From Streptomyces sp. GESEQ-35 (lineage in GTDB: Bacteria > Actinomycetota > Actinomycetes > Streptomycetales > Streptomycetaceae), in NCBI RefSeq assembly GCF_017948485.1, contig NZ_JAFFSX010000007.1, positions 62,001 to 126,000 on the forward strand: DNA of 64,000 nucleotides, written 5' to 3'. Shown one piece after another: positions 26,172 to 34,119 of this stretch. Each line of letters starts with the position of its first letter. Position 1 is the first letter of the stretch. The translations under genes were made by a program, and so were the position numbers. The notes under the pieces are model-generated. The model was not told the DNA's origin. It did no database searches and worked only from the letters and a program-made list of their open reading frames with translations.

Positions 26172-28244
26172 ATGGCCGGGGATAGGCACGGTAGGACGGG
26201 GAATGTGCGAGACGGACAGCCCCCGGAGCGGCCCCCGAAGAAGGGGGTCGCCGCGCGCGAGAACGTCTCCGGGAGCGTCCTCGTCCCGATCGGCGCCCTG
26301 CTCCTCGGGATGCTGCTCGCCGCCCTCGACCAGACCATCGTGTCGACCGCGCTGCCCACGATCGTCAGCGACCTCGGCGGCATGGACCACCTGTCGTGGG
26401 TGGTCACCGCGTACTTGCTGGCGTCGACGGCCGCGACTCCGTTGTGGGGCAAGCTCGGTGACCAGTACGGACGGAAGCGGCTGTTCCAGATCGCGATCGT
26501 GATCTTTCTGATCGGATCGGCGTTGTGCGGAATGGCGCAAAGCATGTCCGAGCTGATCGCGTTCCGCGCTCTCCAGGGTCTCGGTGGCGGCGGGTTGATC
26601 GTGCTGTCGATGGCGATCGTCGGCGATCTCGTGCCACCGCGCGAACGCGGGCGCTATCAAGGGCTGTTCGGAGCGGTCTTCGGCGCGACCAGCGTGCTCG
26701 GGCCGCTGTTGGGCGGCCTGTTCACCGAGCATCTGAGCTGGCGCTGGGTGTTCTACGTCAATCTGCCGATCGGCGTCGTCGCCCTCGCCGTCATCGCGGC
26801 CGCCCTGCACATCCCGCGGCGGACCGAGAAGCATGTCATCGACTACCTCGGCACCTTCCTCATCGCGTCCGTCGCCACCTCCCTGGTGCTGGTGGCCTCG
26901 CTCGGTGGTACGACGTGGAGTTGGGGCTCGCCGCAGATCGTCGGGCTGGCGGTCCTGGGCGTCGTACTCGCCGTCGCCTTCGTGACCGCGGAGCGGAAGG
27001 CGGCCGAACCGGTCCTGCCGCTCAAGCTCTTCCGGGTCCGCACGTTCACCCTCTCCGCCGTCATCAGCTTCATCGTCGGCTTCGCGATGTTCGGCGCGAT
27101 GACCTATCTGCCGACCTTCCTCCAGGTCGTACAGGGCGTCAGTCCGACCATGTCCGGGGTGCACATGCTGCCGATGGTCTTCGGCATGCTGCTGGCCTCG
27201 ACCGCCTCCGGGCAGATCGTCAGCCGCACCGGACGCTGGAAGGTCTTCCCCGTCGCCGGCACCGGCGTCACCGCGCTCGGCCTGCTCTTCCTCCACCAGC
27301 TCGACGAGCACAGTTCCACCGCCGAGATGAGCGCCTACTTCTTCGTCTTCGGTCTCGGTCTCGGCCTGGTCATGCAGGTGCTGGTGCTCATCGTGCAGAA
27401 CGCGGTGCCGTACGAGGATCTGGGCGTCGCCACGTCCGGCGCGACCTTCTTCCGGTCCATCGGGGCGTCGTTCGGCGTCGCCATCTTCGGCACGATCTTC
27501 GCGGGCCGCCTCGGCGACAAGCTCACGGACGCCTTCCAGGGCACCCAACTCCCGCCCGGCGTCTCGGTGGACGCCCTGGAGTCCGACTCGCGCTCCATCG
27601 CGGAACTGCCCGCGGCACTACGCCCACCGGCGCTCGACGCATACGCATCGTCCATCACGGACGTCTTCCTGTACGCCGCTCCCGTCGCCCTCCTCGGCTT
27701 CGTCCTGGCCTGGTTCCTCAAGGAGGACAAGCTGCGCGGCTCGGTGACGGCGCCCGACGTGACGCAGACGCTCGCCAGCAATCCGGTCCAGCGGTCCTCG
27801 TACGACGAGGTGTGCCGTGCGCTGTCGGTGCTCGGCACCCGCGAGGGCCGCCGCGACATCTACCGCACGATCACCGAACGGGCGGGGTACGACCTGCTGC
27901 CCGCCGCCAGTTGGCTCCTGCTGCGCATCAAGAAGTACGGCTGGGCCGAACCCGGCGTCCTCGCCGAGCGCAGCTCCATACCGCTCACCGTCATCCTCGA
28001 AGCCGCCCGTCAGGTCGAGGGGCGCGGGCTCGGCGTCCGCGAGGGCATCGACCTCGTGCTGACCGAGCGCGGACGCGAGGTCGCCGAACGGCTGTCGCAG
28101 GCCCGTGAGGAGTCCCTCAGCGAACTCCTCGGCGACTGGTGGAGCCCGGACCGGCCCACCGACCTGACCCAGCTGGTCAGGGAACTCAACGAAGAGCTGT
28201 GCGGCTCGGAACGGGAGCGGCCGTCTGCGACGCGGGACGGTTGA
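26172..28244 (+). CDS. DHA2-type MFS drug exporter fused to a winged-helix domain
   Basis: 690 aa. 14 transmembrane helices of the EmrB/QacA (DHA2) family from about residue 45 to 520: LDQTIVSTALPTIVSDLGG (helix 1), GKLGDQYGRKR (loop 2-3 antiporter motif), LQGLGGGGLIVLSMAIVGD. After helix 14 a cytoplasmic tail of about 165 residues (from KEDKLRGS, about 522) carries a MarR/winged-helix-like domain: YDLLPAASWLLLRIK, LTVILEAARQVEGRGL, DLVLTERGREVAERL. The fusion is seen in several streptomycetes; the tail may gate transport or bind DNA. Leader contains a GGAGG-like site. Confidence 0.88.
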   Translation: MAGDRHGRTGNVRDGQPPERPPKKGVAARENVSGSVLVPIGALLLGMLLAALDQTIVSTALPTIVSDLGGMDHLSWVVTAYLLASTAATPLWGKLGDQYGRKRLFQIAIVIFLIGSALCGMAQSMSELIAFRALQGLGGGGLIVLSMAIVGDLVPPRERGRYQGLFGAVFGATSVLGPLLGGLFTEHLSWRWVFYVNLPIGVVALAVIAAALHIPRRTEKHVIDYLGTFLIASVATSLVLVASLGGTTWSWGSPQIVGLAVLGVVLAVAFVTAERKAAEPVLPLKLFRVRTFTLSAVISFIVGFAMFGAMTYLPTFLQVVQGVSPTMSGVHMLPMVFGMLLASTASGQIVSRTGRWKVFPVAGTGVTALGLLFLHQLDEHSSTAEMSAYFFVFGLGLGLVMQVLVLIVQNAVPYEDLGVATSGATFFRSIGASFGVAIFGTIFAGRLGDKLTDAFQGTQLPPGVSVDALESDSRSIAELPAALRPPALDAYASSITDVFLYAAPVALLGFVLAWFLKEDKLRGSVTAPDVTQTLASNPVQRSSYDEVCRALSVLGTREGRRDIYRTITERAGYDLLPAASWLLLRIKKYGWAEPGVLAERSSIPLTVILEAARQVEGRGLGVREGIDLVLTERGREVAERLSQAREESLSELLGDWWSPDRPTDLTQLVRELNEELCGSERERPSATRDG

Positions 28245-28275
28245 GCGGTTTGTGGGGGGTGGTTTCGGCGCGTCG

Positions 28276-28332
28276 GCGGCTGCGGGTTGTCTGTGGCTGA
28301 TCGCGCAGTTCCCCGCGCCCCTTCGGGCTCGT
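28276..28332 (+). repeat. Palindromic chromosomal repeat, short form (copy 6)
   Basis: GGCTGCGGGT, then CTGATCGCGCAGTTCCCCGC and GCCCCTTCGGG. It directly follows the MFS gene. Confidence 0.8.
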
Positions 28333-28383
28333 CCACTCATCCGGTTGCCGTTTGAGAGGCGGGTTGCGGGCTACCCGGCCTTC

Positions 28384-28965
28384 ATGTCCACAGGCGTGAT
28401 CATCGTTCTGATCGTGATTGTGGCGGCCGTAGTTATTGGCGCGGCCGTCCTCCTGACCCTGCGCGGCCGGATTTCGTTCGGTGGTGGCAGGGATCTGAAG
28501 AAGCGCTTCGGGCCCGAGTACGAGCGGACCGTGGCCCGGCACGACGGCGACGCGCAGGCTGCTGAACGCGAGTTGGCCGAGCGGGTCGAGCGGCATGGCG
28601 GGCTGAAGGAACAGCCCTTGGAACCGGCCGCGCGTGAGCAGTACGCGGCCCGTTGGACCGCCGCGCAGGAGCGCTTCGTCGACTCTCCGCGCGAGGCGCT
28701 CACCGAGGCGGACGGGCTGCTCGCGGAGCTGGCCGGCTCCCGAGGATTCCCGGACGGCGAGCACTACGAAGAGCAGCTCGCCGCGCTGTCCGTGCACCAC
28801 GCGGACCATGTGCACGGCTACCGGCGCGTTCATCGCCTCGCGCACGCGCGCGGGGCCGCCGACGGGGACGGCCGCGCCAACACGGAGGAGATGCGCGAGG
28901 CGCTGATCGAGGCCCGGGCGCTCTTCGCGGACCTGGCCGACACCAAGCAGCTGCAAAGGAGTTGA
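28384..28965 (+). CDS. Single-pass membrane protein, first gene of a two-gene unit
   Basis: 193 aa from ATG 28384; the longer ORF from 28252 runs through the repeat copy. A single N-terminal helix (VIIVLIVIVAAVVIGAAVLL) is followed by a charged cytoplasmic or extracellular helical domain with DLKKRFGPEYERTVARHDGD and several Glu/Arg heptads. No catalytic motif. The next gene begins 5 bp after the stop, so the two are likely co-translated. Confidence 0.75.
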   Translation: MSTGVIIVLIVIVAAVVIGAAVLLTLRGRISFGGGRDLKKRFGPEYERTVARHDGDAQAAERELAERVERHGGLKEQPLEPAAREQYAARWTAAQERFVDSPREALTEADGLLAELAGSRGFPDGEHYEEQLAALSVHHADHVHGYRRVHRLAHARGAADGDGRANTEEMREALIEARALFADLADTKQLQRS

Positions 28966-28969
28966 GAAC

Positions 28970-29290
28970 ATGCCGGAAGCGACACCCCCGCTCCTCCCGC
29001 ACGACGAGCGCGACAAGCTCGAGGAACGCCTTCAGCACGCGGTCTCCGGATTCATCGACGCGCCCCGCACGTCCGTCGAGGAGGTCGACAAGGTGGTCGA
29101 GGAGATCACCGGGCGCATCTCCGACGCCCTGACCCAGCGCCGACGTACTCTGCGCAGGTCCTGGCAGTCCACCGAAGCGTCCACGCCGTCCGCCGAAGCG
29201 TCCACAGAGACCTCCGCGCCCGACACCGAGCAACTCCGCCTGGCCCTGCGGGACTACCGCGAGCTGGCGGATCGGCTGCTACGCGTCTGA
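28970..29290 (+). CDS. Small helical protein, second gene of the unit
   Basis: 106 aa with an AAAGGAG site overlapping the end of the upstream gene. The sequence is charged and helical (DERDKLEERLQHAVSGFIDA, DYRELADRLLRV) with a low-complexity Thr/Ser/Ala middle. No signal peptide. Its stop overlaps the convergent DUF1992 gene by 12 bp. Confidence 0.72.
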   Translation: MPEATPPLLPHDERDKLEERLQHAVSGFIDAPRTSVEEVDKVVEEITGRISDALTQRRRTLRRSWQSTEASTPSAEASTETSAPDTEQLRLALRDYRELADRLLRV

Positions 29291-29707
29291 ACCGTCCGCC
29301 GCGTCCGCTGCCCGGCGCTCCCGCCACTGCCGTACGACGTCCTCGACGTCGTACGGCTTCATTCCGAGCGGAGGTCCTGGCGGCGGCTTGAACATCATGT
29401 CGCGGAGCCTGACGTTGACGTCCGTGATGATCTTCCGGACGATCCGCTCCGACGGCGCGACCAGAGCGGCCGCCAGGGCGTCCTCCGCCTCCTTGCGCAG
29501 CGCGAGTGACGGCGGCAGCACCGACCATCCCTCGCGGGCCATCTTCCGCTTGATCCACCACAGTTCGTCGTACGCCGTGTCGGCGCCCGGCGGGAACGGC
29601 TTCCCCGCACCCGGCAGTCGGTCGAACTCGCCGCGCCTCTCGGCGTCGCGGATCTGCTTGTCGACCCAGGACTCGAACGGCACACCCGGTGGCTTTCGCT
29701 CGGTCAT
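29279..29707 (-). CDS. DUF1992 (DnaJ-homolog-like) protein
   Basis: 142 aa. The family hallmark FESWVDKQIRDAERRGEFDR followed by LPGAGKPF occurs near residues 11-38, the DNAJC28/DUF1992 conserved region. No J-domain is present; function is unknown, and the protein is soluble. Convergent overlap of 12 bp with the preceding plus-strand gene. Confidence 0.88.
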   Translation of the reverse strand: MTERKPPGVPFESWVDKQIRDAERRGEFDRLPGAGKPFPPGADTAYDELWWIKRKMAREGWSVLPPSLALRKEAEDALAAALVAPSERIVRKIITDVNVRLRDMMFKPPPGPPLGMKPYDVEDVVRQWRERRAADAADGSDA

Positions 29708-29788
29708 GAGTCCATTGTGCCGGACGCGGTGAGGCCGGGCGATTTATCATGCGGCGGCTACGTAGGGACACTTTCAGAAGGAGCGCAC

Positions 29789-30181
29789 GTGCTCGAACTC
29801 ACCATGGCCGCCGTCTCCGCGGCGGACGCGGGCGCCACGGCCGGCATGCTCATGGCCGACGCGCCCAGTGACCCGGGCGCCGTGCTGCGGGTGGGCCGGG
29901 ACAAGTCGGTGTGCCGGCTGTCGACGCCCGACGAATGGCTGTTCGTCTCCCGGGTCCATCTGGAGTTCCTGTGCGGCCCCGACGGCACCTGGCAGGTGAC
30001 CTGGCTGCGCGGCTCGCAGCCCGATCCGTCCTCCGAGGTGCGGCTGACGGTCGGCGAGCACGCGCAGCCGCTGGCCTACGGCGGGACGGTGCCGCTGCCG
30101 AGAGGCGGCAGCGGCGAGATAGTCATCGTGGACCGCACCGCCCCCCGCAGCGTCAACGTCGGCTTCTATCACGAGGTCTGA
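29789..30181 (+). CDS. FHA-like phosphopeptide-binding domain protein
   Basis: 130 aa from GTG 29789 with AGAAGGAG upstream. The core reads LRVGRDKSVCRLST ... LFVSRVHLEFLCGPDGTWQV, reproducing the FHA pattern with the conserved Arg (GR), Ser-Arg-x-His and beta strands; the domain occupies almost the whole protein. FHA domains bind phosphothreonine peptides, so a role in Ser/Thr-kinase signalling is plausible. It stands alone. Confidence 0.8.
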   Translation: MLELTMAAVSAADAGATAGMLMADAPSDPGAVLRVGRDKSVCRLSTPDEWLFVSRVHLEFLCGPDGTWQVTWLRGSQPDPSSEVRLTVGEHAQPLAYGGTVPLPRGGSGEIVIVDRTAPRSVNVGFYHEV

Positions 30182-30194
30182 CGCCGGACAGGCC

Positions 30195-30866
30195 CTACGC
30201 GAGCACGCGGGCGAGCGCGAAACCGTCGTATCCCTTGCTGCCGACCGTCTGGACCGCGGTGCCGCTCAGCCTCGGGTGGGTGCCGATGAGTTCGATGGCG
30301 GAGCGGGTGCCCCGGACGTCCGGCGAGGTGTCGTCGGGGTCGGCGACGCGCCCGCCGCGGACGACGTTGTCGATGATGATCAGGCTGCCCGCGCGGGTGA
30401 GCTTGAGCGCCCACTCCACGTAGTCCGGGTTGTTGACCTTGTCGGCGTCGATGAAGACCAGGTCGAAGGGGGCCGGGTTCTCGTCGGCGAGCTGGGGAAG
30501 CGACTCCAGCGCCGGGCCGACCCGCACCTCGACGACCTTGTCGAGGCTCGCGCGGGCGATGTTGCGGGTGGCGACCTCGGCGTGCTTGGGGCTGTACTCC
30601 AGTGAGACCAAGCGGCCGTCGGAGGGGAGCGCACGCGCCATCCAGATGGTGCTGTAGCCGCCCAGGGTGCCGATCTCCAGGATGTTGCGGGCGCCCTGGA
30701 TCTGGGCGAGGAGCTGGAGCAGCTTGCCCTCGGACGCTGTGACACTGATGTGCGGGAGTCCGGCGGCCTCGCTGTCCCGCAGGGCCGCCTGCAAGTCGTC
30801 GTCGTCCGGTGAGAGATGGGCGGCGAAGTAGAAGTCGACGTCGTCCCAGAGCTGCGACTCGCTCAT
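30195..30866 (-). CDS. SAM-dependent O-methyltransferase (family 3)
   Basis: 223 aa. SAM-binding motif NILEIGTLGGYSTIWMA near residue 61, DLVFIDADKVNN near 134 (metal and substrate Asp), and IIIDNVVRGGRV near 160, the classic catechol-type O-methyltransferase family. Substrate unpredictable. The leader carries AAAGG and a perfect palindrome (30888-30908), suggesting control by a TetR or MarR-type repressor encoded elsewhere. Confidence 0.88.
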   Translation of the reverse strand: MSESQLWDDVDFYFAAHLSPDDDDLQAALRDSEAAGLPHISVTASEGKLLQLLAQIQGARNILEIGTLGGYSTIWMARALPSDGRLVSLEYSPKHAEVATRNIARASLDKVVEVRVGPALESLPQLADENPAPFDLVFIDADKVNNPDYVEWALKLTRAGSLIIIDNVVRGGRVADPDDTSPDVRGTRSAIELIGTHPRLSGTAVQTVGSKGYDGFALARVLA

Positions 30867-30887
30867 GCGCCTGTGCCTTTCGTATGG

Positions 30888-30908
30888 CTAGTTAGAACCG
30901 CTAACTAG
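30888..30908. promoter_or_regulatory. Perfect palindrome in the O-methyltransferase promoter region
   Basis: CTAGTTAG (30888-30895), spacer AACCG, CTAACTAG (30901-30908). A third half-like CACTAAC follows. The site lies about 22 bp upstream of the minus-strand ATG, a position suited to a repressor operator. Confidence 0.55.
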
Positions 30909-30967
30909 TTGCACTAACGAAGGTACTCGCCTGTGGGTTCCCTGTCAGCGTGGCCTGTTGGCCGGTT

Positions 30968-32119
30968 TCAGTCGATCGGCCCAGGCGCGTGGGGCGGCAG
31001 CGGGGGCGCGTCCGGTGGCAGTGGCAGGGACCGCTGCCTGGACCGTCGTACGAAGATCACCGTCGCCGCCGTGACGGCCGCGGCCAGACCGCCGACGACG
31101 GTCAGCAGCCAGGCCGGGATGCCGACGGCCGTACGGAGGTGGTCCTCGTAGATGACCTGCTGGAAGGGGGTGTCGGCCGGTGCCCGGCGCAGGACGTGGT
31201 CGCCGGAGATGGCGGCGGGCCGCGGGAACTCCTGGCCGATGGCCGTCAGGAACGGAGTGCCCGCGGCGAGCTCGGCGAGCGGACCGCTCCGCGCGCTGAC
31301 ACGGCCGGCGTAGACGACGCGGGGGCGTGCGCCGCCGATCGAGGACTCCGGTTCCATGCGGTGGGCGGCGAGGACGTACAGGCCCAGTGACTGCGAGGTC
31401 GCCGCCTGCCGGGACAGGCGCATCGGGTAGACGGGCTCGTCGGCGGCGAAGGTGAGGTGGAGGGGGTCCAGGACGCCGCCGAGCGGGATGCCGGCGGTCT
31501 CGGGGGTGAGGCGGACCGCGACGTACTCCCAGCGGCGGTCGACGTACGGGCGCAGTTCGCTCTCCAGGCGGGCGGGGAGGGTGAAGCCGTTGGCGCCCAG
31601 CCAGTTGCCGAGCGCGTCCGGATCGCGGGCGGTCAGCCGGGCCACGTCGAACGGGCCGAGGCGCTGACGGCCGACCACGCCGACGCCCGGAGCGCCCGGC
31701 CCGGCGCCCGGTGGCGGGGGGCCGCCGGCTCCGTTGCCGGAGACGAGGGGCCAGTCGCCGTCCTCGGGCCAGAAGTGGTAGCGGTCGCGGTGCACGGGGG
31801 CCGTGGTGCGGTCCAGTTCGTCGAAGAGGGCCGGGTCGCCGAGGCGGACGGTCGCGCGGGCCGGAACGGGCATGATCCAAGCGGCACGCTCGGCGTCACC
31901 GGCGACGGTCAGCCGCATCACGATCTGCTCTTGCCGGCCGTCCCAGCGGACGACGGAGACCTCGCGGTCGACGGCGACATTCTGTTGGGCACCGGGGATC
32001 ACCGCCCCACAGCCGCAGGCGTACGCCGGGGCGAGCAGGGAGCCCAACTGGACGGCGAGCAGGGCGAGTACGACGGTGAGGACGCGCGCTTTCGCCCCTC
32101 CTCGTGGATGAACCGCCAT
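30968..32119 (-). CDS. DUF2330 membrane-anchored extracellular protein
   Basis: 383 aa. A signal peptide (LTVVLALLAVQLGSLLAPAYA) is followed by the DUF2330 cysteine motif ACGCGAVIPG. The body is rich in beta elements (IVMRLTVAGDAERAAWIMPV) with a Pro-rich insertion near 130-150, and a single transmembrane helix near the C-terminus (IPAWLLTVVGGLAAAVTAAT) precedes a basic RRSRQR tail. Type-I topology with an extracytoplasmic domain. Function of the family is unknown. Confidence 0.85.
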   Translation of the reverse strand: MAVHPRGGAKARVLTVVLALLAVQLGSLLAPAYACGCGAVIPGAQQNVAVDREVSVVRWDGRQEQIVMRLTVAGDAERAAWIMPVPARATVRLGDPALFDELDRTTAPVHRDRYHFWPEDGDWPLVSGNGAGGPPPPGAGPGAPGVGVVGRQRLGPFDVARLTARDPDALGNWLGANGFTLPARLESELRPYVDRRWEYVAVRLTPETAGIPLGGVLDPLHLTFAADEPVYPMRLSRQAATSQSLGLYVLAAHRMEPESSIGGARPRVVYAGRVSARSGPLAELAAGTPFLTAIGQEFPRPAAISGDHVLRRAPADTPFQQVIYEDHLRTAVGIPAWLLTVVGGLAAAVTAATVIFVRRSRQRSLPLPPDAPPLPPHAPGPID

Positions 32120-32207
32120 TCCCTGTGGCCCTCCTCTGTCCCGGCAGGGATCAGACGGTACGGCAGAGGGGCTGGTTCCGGAGGTGGAGATCCAGCTGTA
32201 GTCGTCT

Positions 32208-32264
32208 GCGGGTCCGCCGTGGCTGGTCGCGCAGTTCCCCGCGCCCCTTCGGGCGCTGCCGAAC
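32208..32264 (+). repeat. Palindromic chromosomal repeat, short form (copy 7)
   Basis: CTGCGGGTCCGCCG, CTGGTCGCGCAGTTCCCCGC and GCCCCTTCGGGCGCTGCCG. It forms an inverted pair with copy 8, 20 bp downstream. Confidence 0.85.
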
Positions 32265-32283
32265 CGTACGTGACAGCCGAAGA

Positions 32284-32365
32284 GCAGCGCCCCGTAAGGG
32301 GCGCGGGGCTGTGCCGATATGCGGCTCCGCCGCGTGGGCGCGACCAGCCCCCACCGGCCCGCGGT
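32284..32365 (-). repeat. Palindromic chromosomal repeat, long form (copy 8)
   Basis: Reverse orientation. The core AAGGGGCGCGGGGCTG is followed by an extra module containing GCGGCTCCGCCGC (itself a hairpin), then GCGCGACCAGCCCCCACCGG. It lies just after the MHS transporter gene. Confidence 0.85.
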
Positions 32366-32372
32366 AAAAGAT

Positions 32373-33731
32373 CTAACCCTCCACCGACGGCGGCGAGCCG
32401 GGCAGCGGCCTGCCCGCCGACTCCGTCATCCTCCAGACCGCGAAACCGCCGATGACGGCCGCCGCCATCATGTAGTACGCGGGCATCATCATGTTCCCCG
32501 TCGCTCCGATCAGGGCCGTCACCACCAGCGGCGTGGTGCCGCCGAAGAGGGACACGGAGACGTTGAAGCCGATCGAGAGGGAGCCGTAGCGGACGCGGGT
32601 CGGGAACAGGGCGGGCAGCGCGGACGGCATCGCGGCCGTGAAGCAGACCAGGAGAAGGCCCAGTGCCGCCATGCCCAGGCCCACCGCGGCCAGGCTGCCC
32701 TGGCGGATCAGGAGCAGGGCCGGGACGGACAGCAGGAGGAAGCCCGCGCAGCCCGCGGCGATGAGCGGGCGGCGGCCGATGCGGTCGGTCAGGGCGCCCG
32801 CGAAGGGCTGCGCGATCATCATCAGCGCCATCACGACCAGCACGACGAGCAGACTGTGCGTCTCGTCGTACTTCAGCTCGCTCGTGAGGTAGCTCGGCAT
32901 GTACGACAGAAGCATGTAGTCGGTGACGTTGAAGACCAGCACCAGGGCCATGCACAGCAGCAGGGCACGCCACTGACCGGTGATCATGTCGCGCAGCGGC
33001 ACCTTCGGGCGGTTGGTCTCCGCCTTCTCCAGCTCGGCCGCGAACGCCGGGGTCTCCTCCAGCCGCATCCGCAGATACAGACCGATGATGCCCATCGGGC
33101 CCGCGATCAGGAACGGGATGCGCCAGCCCCAGGAGAGCAGGTCGTCCTGCGAGAGCAGCGCGGTCATCAGCGTGACCAGGCCCGCACCGCCGATGTAGCC
33201 CGCCAGCGTGCCGAACTCCAGCCAGCTGCCGAGGAACCCGCGCCGCTTGTCGGGCGCGTACTCGGCGATGAAGGTGGACGCGCCCGCGTACTCGCCGCCG
33301 GTGGAGAAGCCCTGCACCAGCCGGGCGGCCAGCAGCAGGACCGGGGCGCCGACGCCGATCACCGCATACGAAGGGATCAGACCGATCGCGAACGTGCCCG
33401 CCGCCATCATGATCATGGTGACGGCGAGGACCTTCTGACGGCCGATCCGGTCGCCGAGCGGCCCGAAGACCATGCCGCCCAGCGGACGGACCAGGAACGC
33501 CGCGGCGAACGCGCCGAACGTGGAGAGCAGCTGGGCCGTCGGGTTGCCCGACGGGAAGAAGACCTTGCCCAGCGTCACCGCGATGTAGCTGTAGACACCG
33601 AAGTCGAACCACTCCATGGCGTTGCCCAGCGCGGCGGCCTTCACAGCACGCCGGATCAGGGCCGGGTCGGTGACGGTGACGTCAGGGGTGGTTGCGGGGG
33701 ACGGGGGAATCGCTACTGCGGCGGTCGCCAA
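32373..33731 (-). CDS. MHS-family MFS transporter (ProP-like)
   Basis: 452 aa, 12 transmembrane helices. The signatures are AAALGNAMEWFDFGVYSYIA (helix 1, MHS hallmark), FGPLGDRIGRQKVL (loop 2-3) and QGFSTGGEYAGASTFIAEYA. The MHS family imports osmolytes such as proline and betaine, or carboxylates such as citrate and alpha-ketoglutarate; the ProP-like similarity favours compatible solutes but the substrate is not certain. Single-gene unit ending at a repeat copy. Confidence 0.88.
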   Translation of the reverse strand: MATAAVAIPPSPATTPDVTVTDPALIRRAVKAAALGNAMEWFDFGVYSYIAVTLGKVFFPSGNPTAQLLSTFGAFAAAFLVRPLGGMVFGPLGDRIGRQKVLAVTMIMMAAGTFAIGLIPSYAVIGVGAPVLLLAARLVQGFSTGGEYAGASTFIAEYAPDKRRGFLGSWLEFGTLAGYIGGAGLVTLMTALLSQDDLLSWGWRIPFLIAGPMGIIGLYLRMRLEETPAFAAELEKAETNRPKVPLRDMITGQWRALLLCMALVLVFNVTDYMLLSYMPSYLTSELKYDETHSLLVVLVVMALMMIAQPFAGALTDRIGRRPLIAAGCAGFLLLSVPALLLIRQGSLAAVGLGMAALGLLLVCFTAAMPSALPALFPTRVRYGSLSIGFNVSVSLFGGTTPLVVTALIGATGNMMMPAYYMMAAAVIGGFAVWRMTESAGRPLPGSPPSVEG

Positions 33732-34119
33732 CGCTTCGCTCGCCTGCTTTCGACGGGGACATGGACGCGGCCCGCGCGGCGACGGTGACGGCGGGCCGAA
33801 AATCGACCATAGGTGCAGGTCAGCCGCTTACGTACCGTGCCCGGGTCGATGCGCGATGCAGTTAAACGGGGCATATGCAGGGACGTATGTCCATCGCGCA
33901 AGCGCCTTGACCGGATCGAGTTGTGATCCTTCTCGCGCCCTGCGGAGGCAACCTACCCACCCCCGCACTATCGTCTTCCGGACAAAAGGAGAGCGGACGT
34001 CAGGTGAAGACGGGATGGCCTGCGTCCTACTCCGGGGGTGGTGCGAGCCTCATAGGGTTCGCATAGTGATCTCACGCGTGGTGACGCGTGGGGCGAACGG
34101 GGCGGGAGGCCGACGAGGC
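33732..34119. other. 388-bp divergent intergenic region
   Basis: Between the MHS transporter (minus) and the GT87-PAP2 gene (plus). Read-through ORFs cross it without ribosome sites. A purine-rich AAAAGGAGAGCGG (33985-33997) looks like a ribosome site but has no good start at normal spacing. No operator or structured RNA was recognised. Confidence 0.4.

Noticed and set aside
25671..27548. 625-aa minus-strand ORF rich in Glu, Asp, Arg and Gly
   Set aside because: It lies opposite the MFS exporter gene and partly the zinc-ribbon gene; low-complexity charged sequence is typical of GC-rich antisense frames.
32319..33788. 489-aa plus-strand ORF
   Set aside because: It is antisense to the MHS transporter, with repeat-like His/Gln/Arg composition and no motif.
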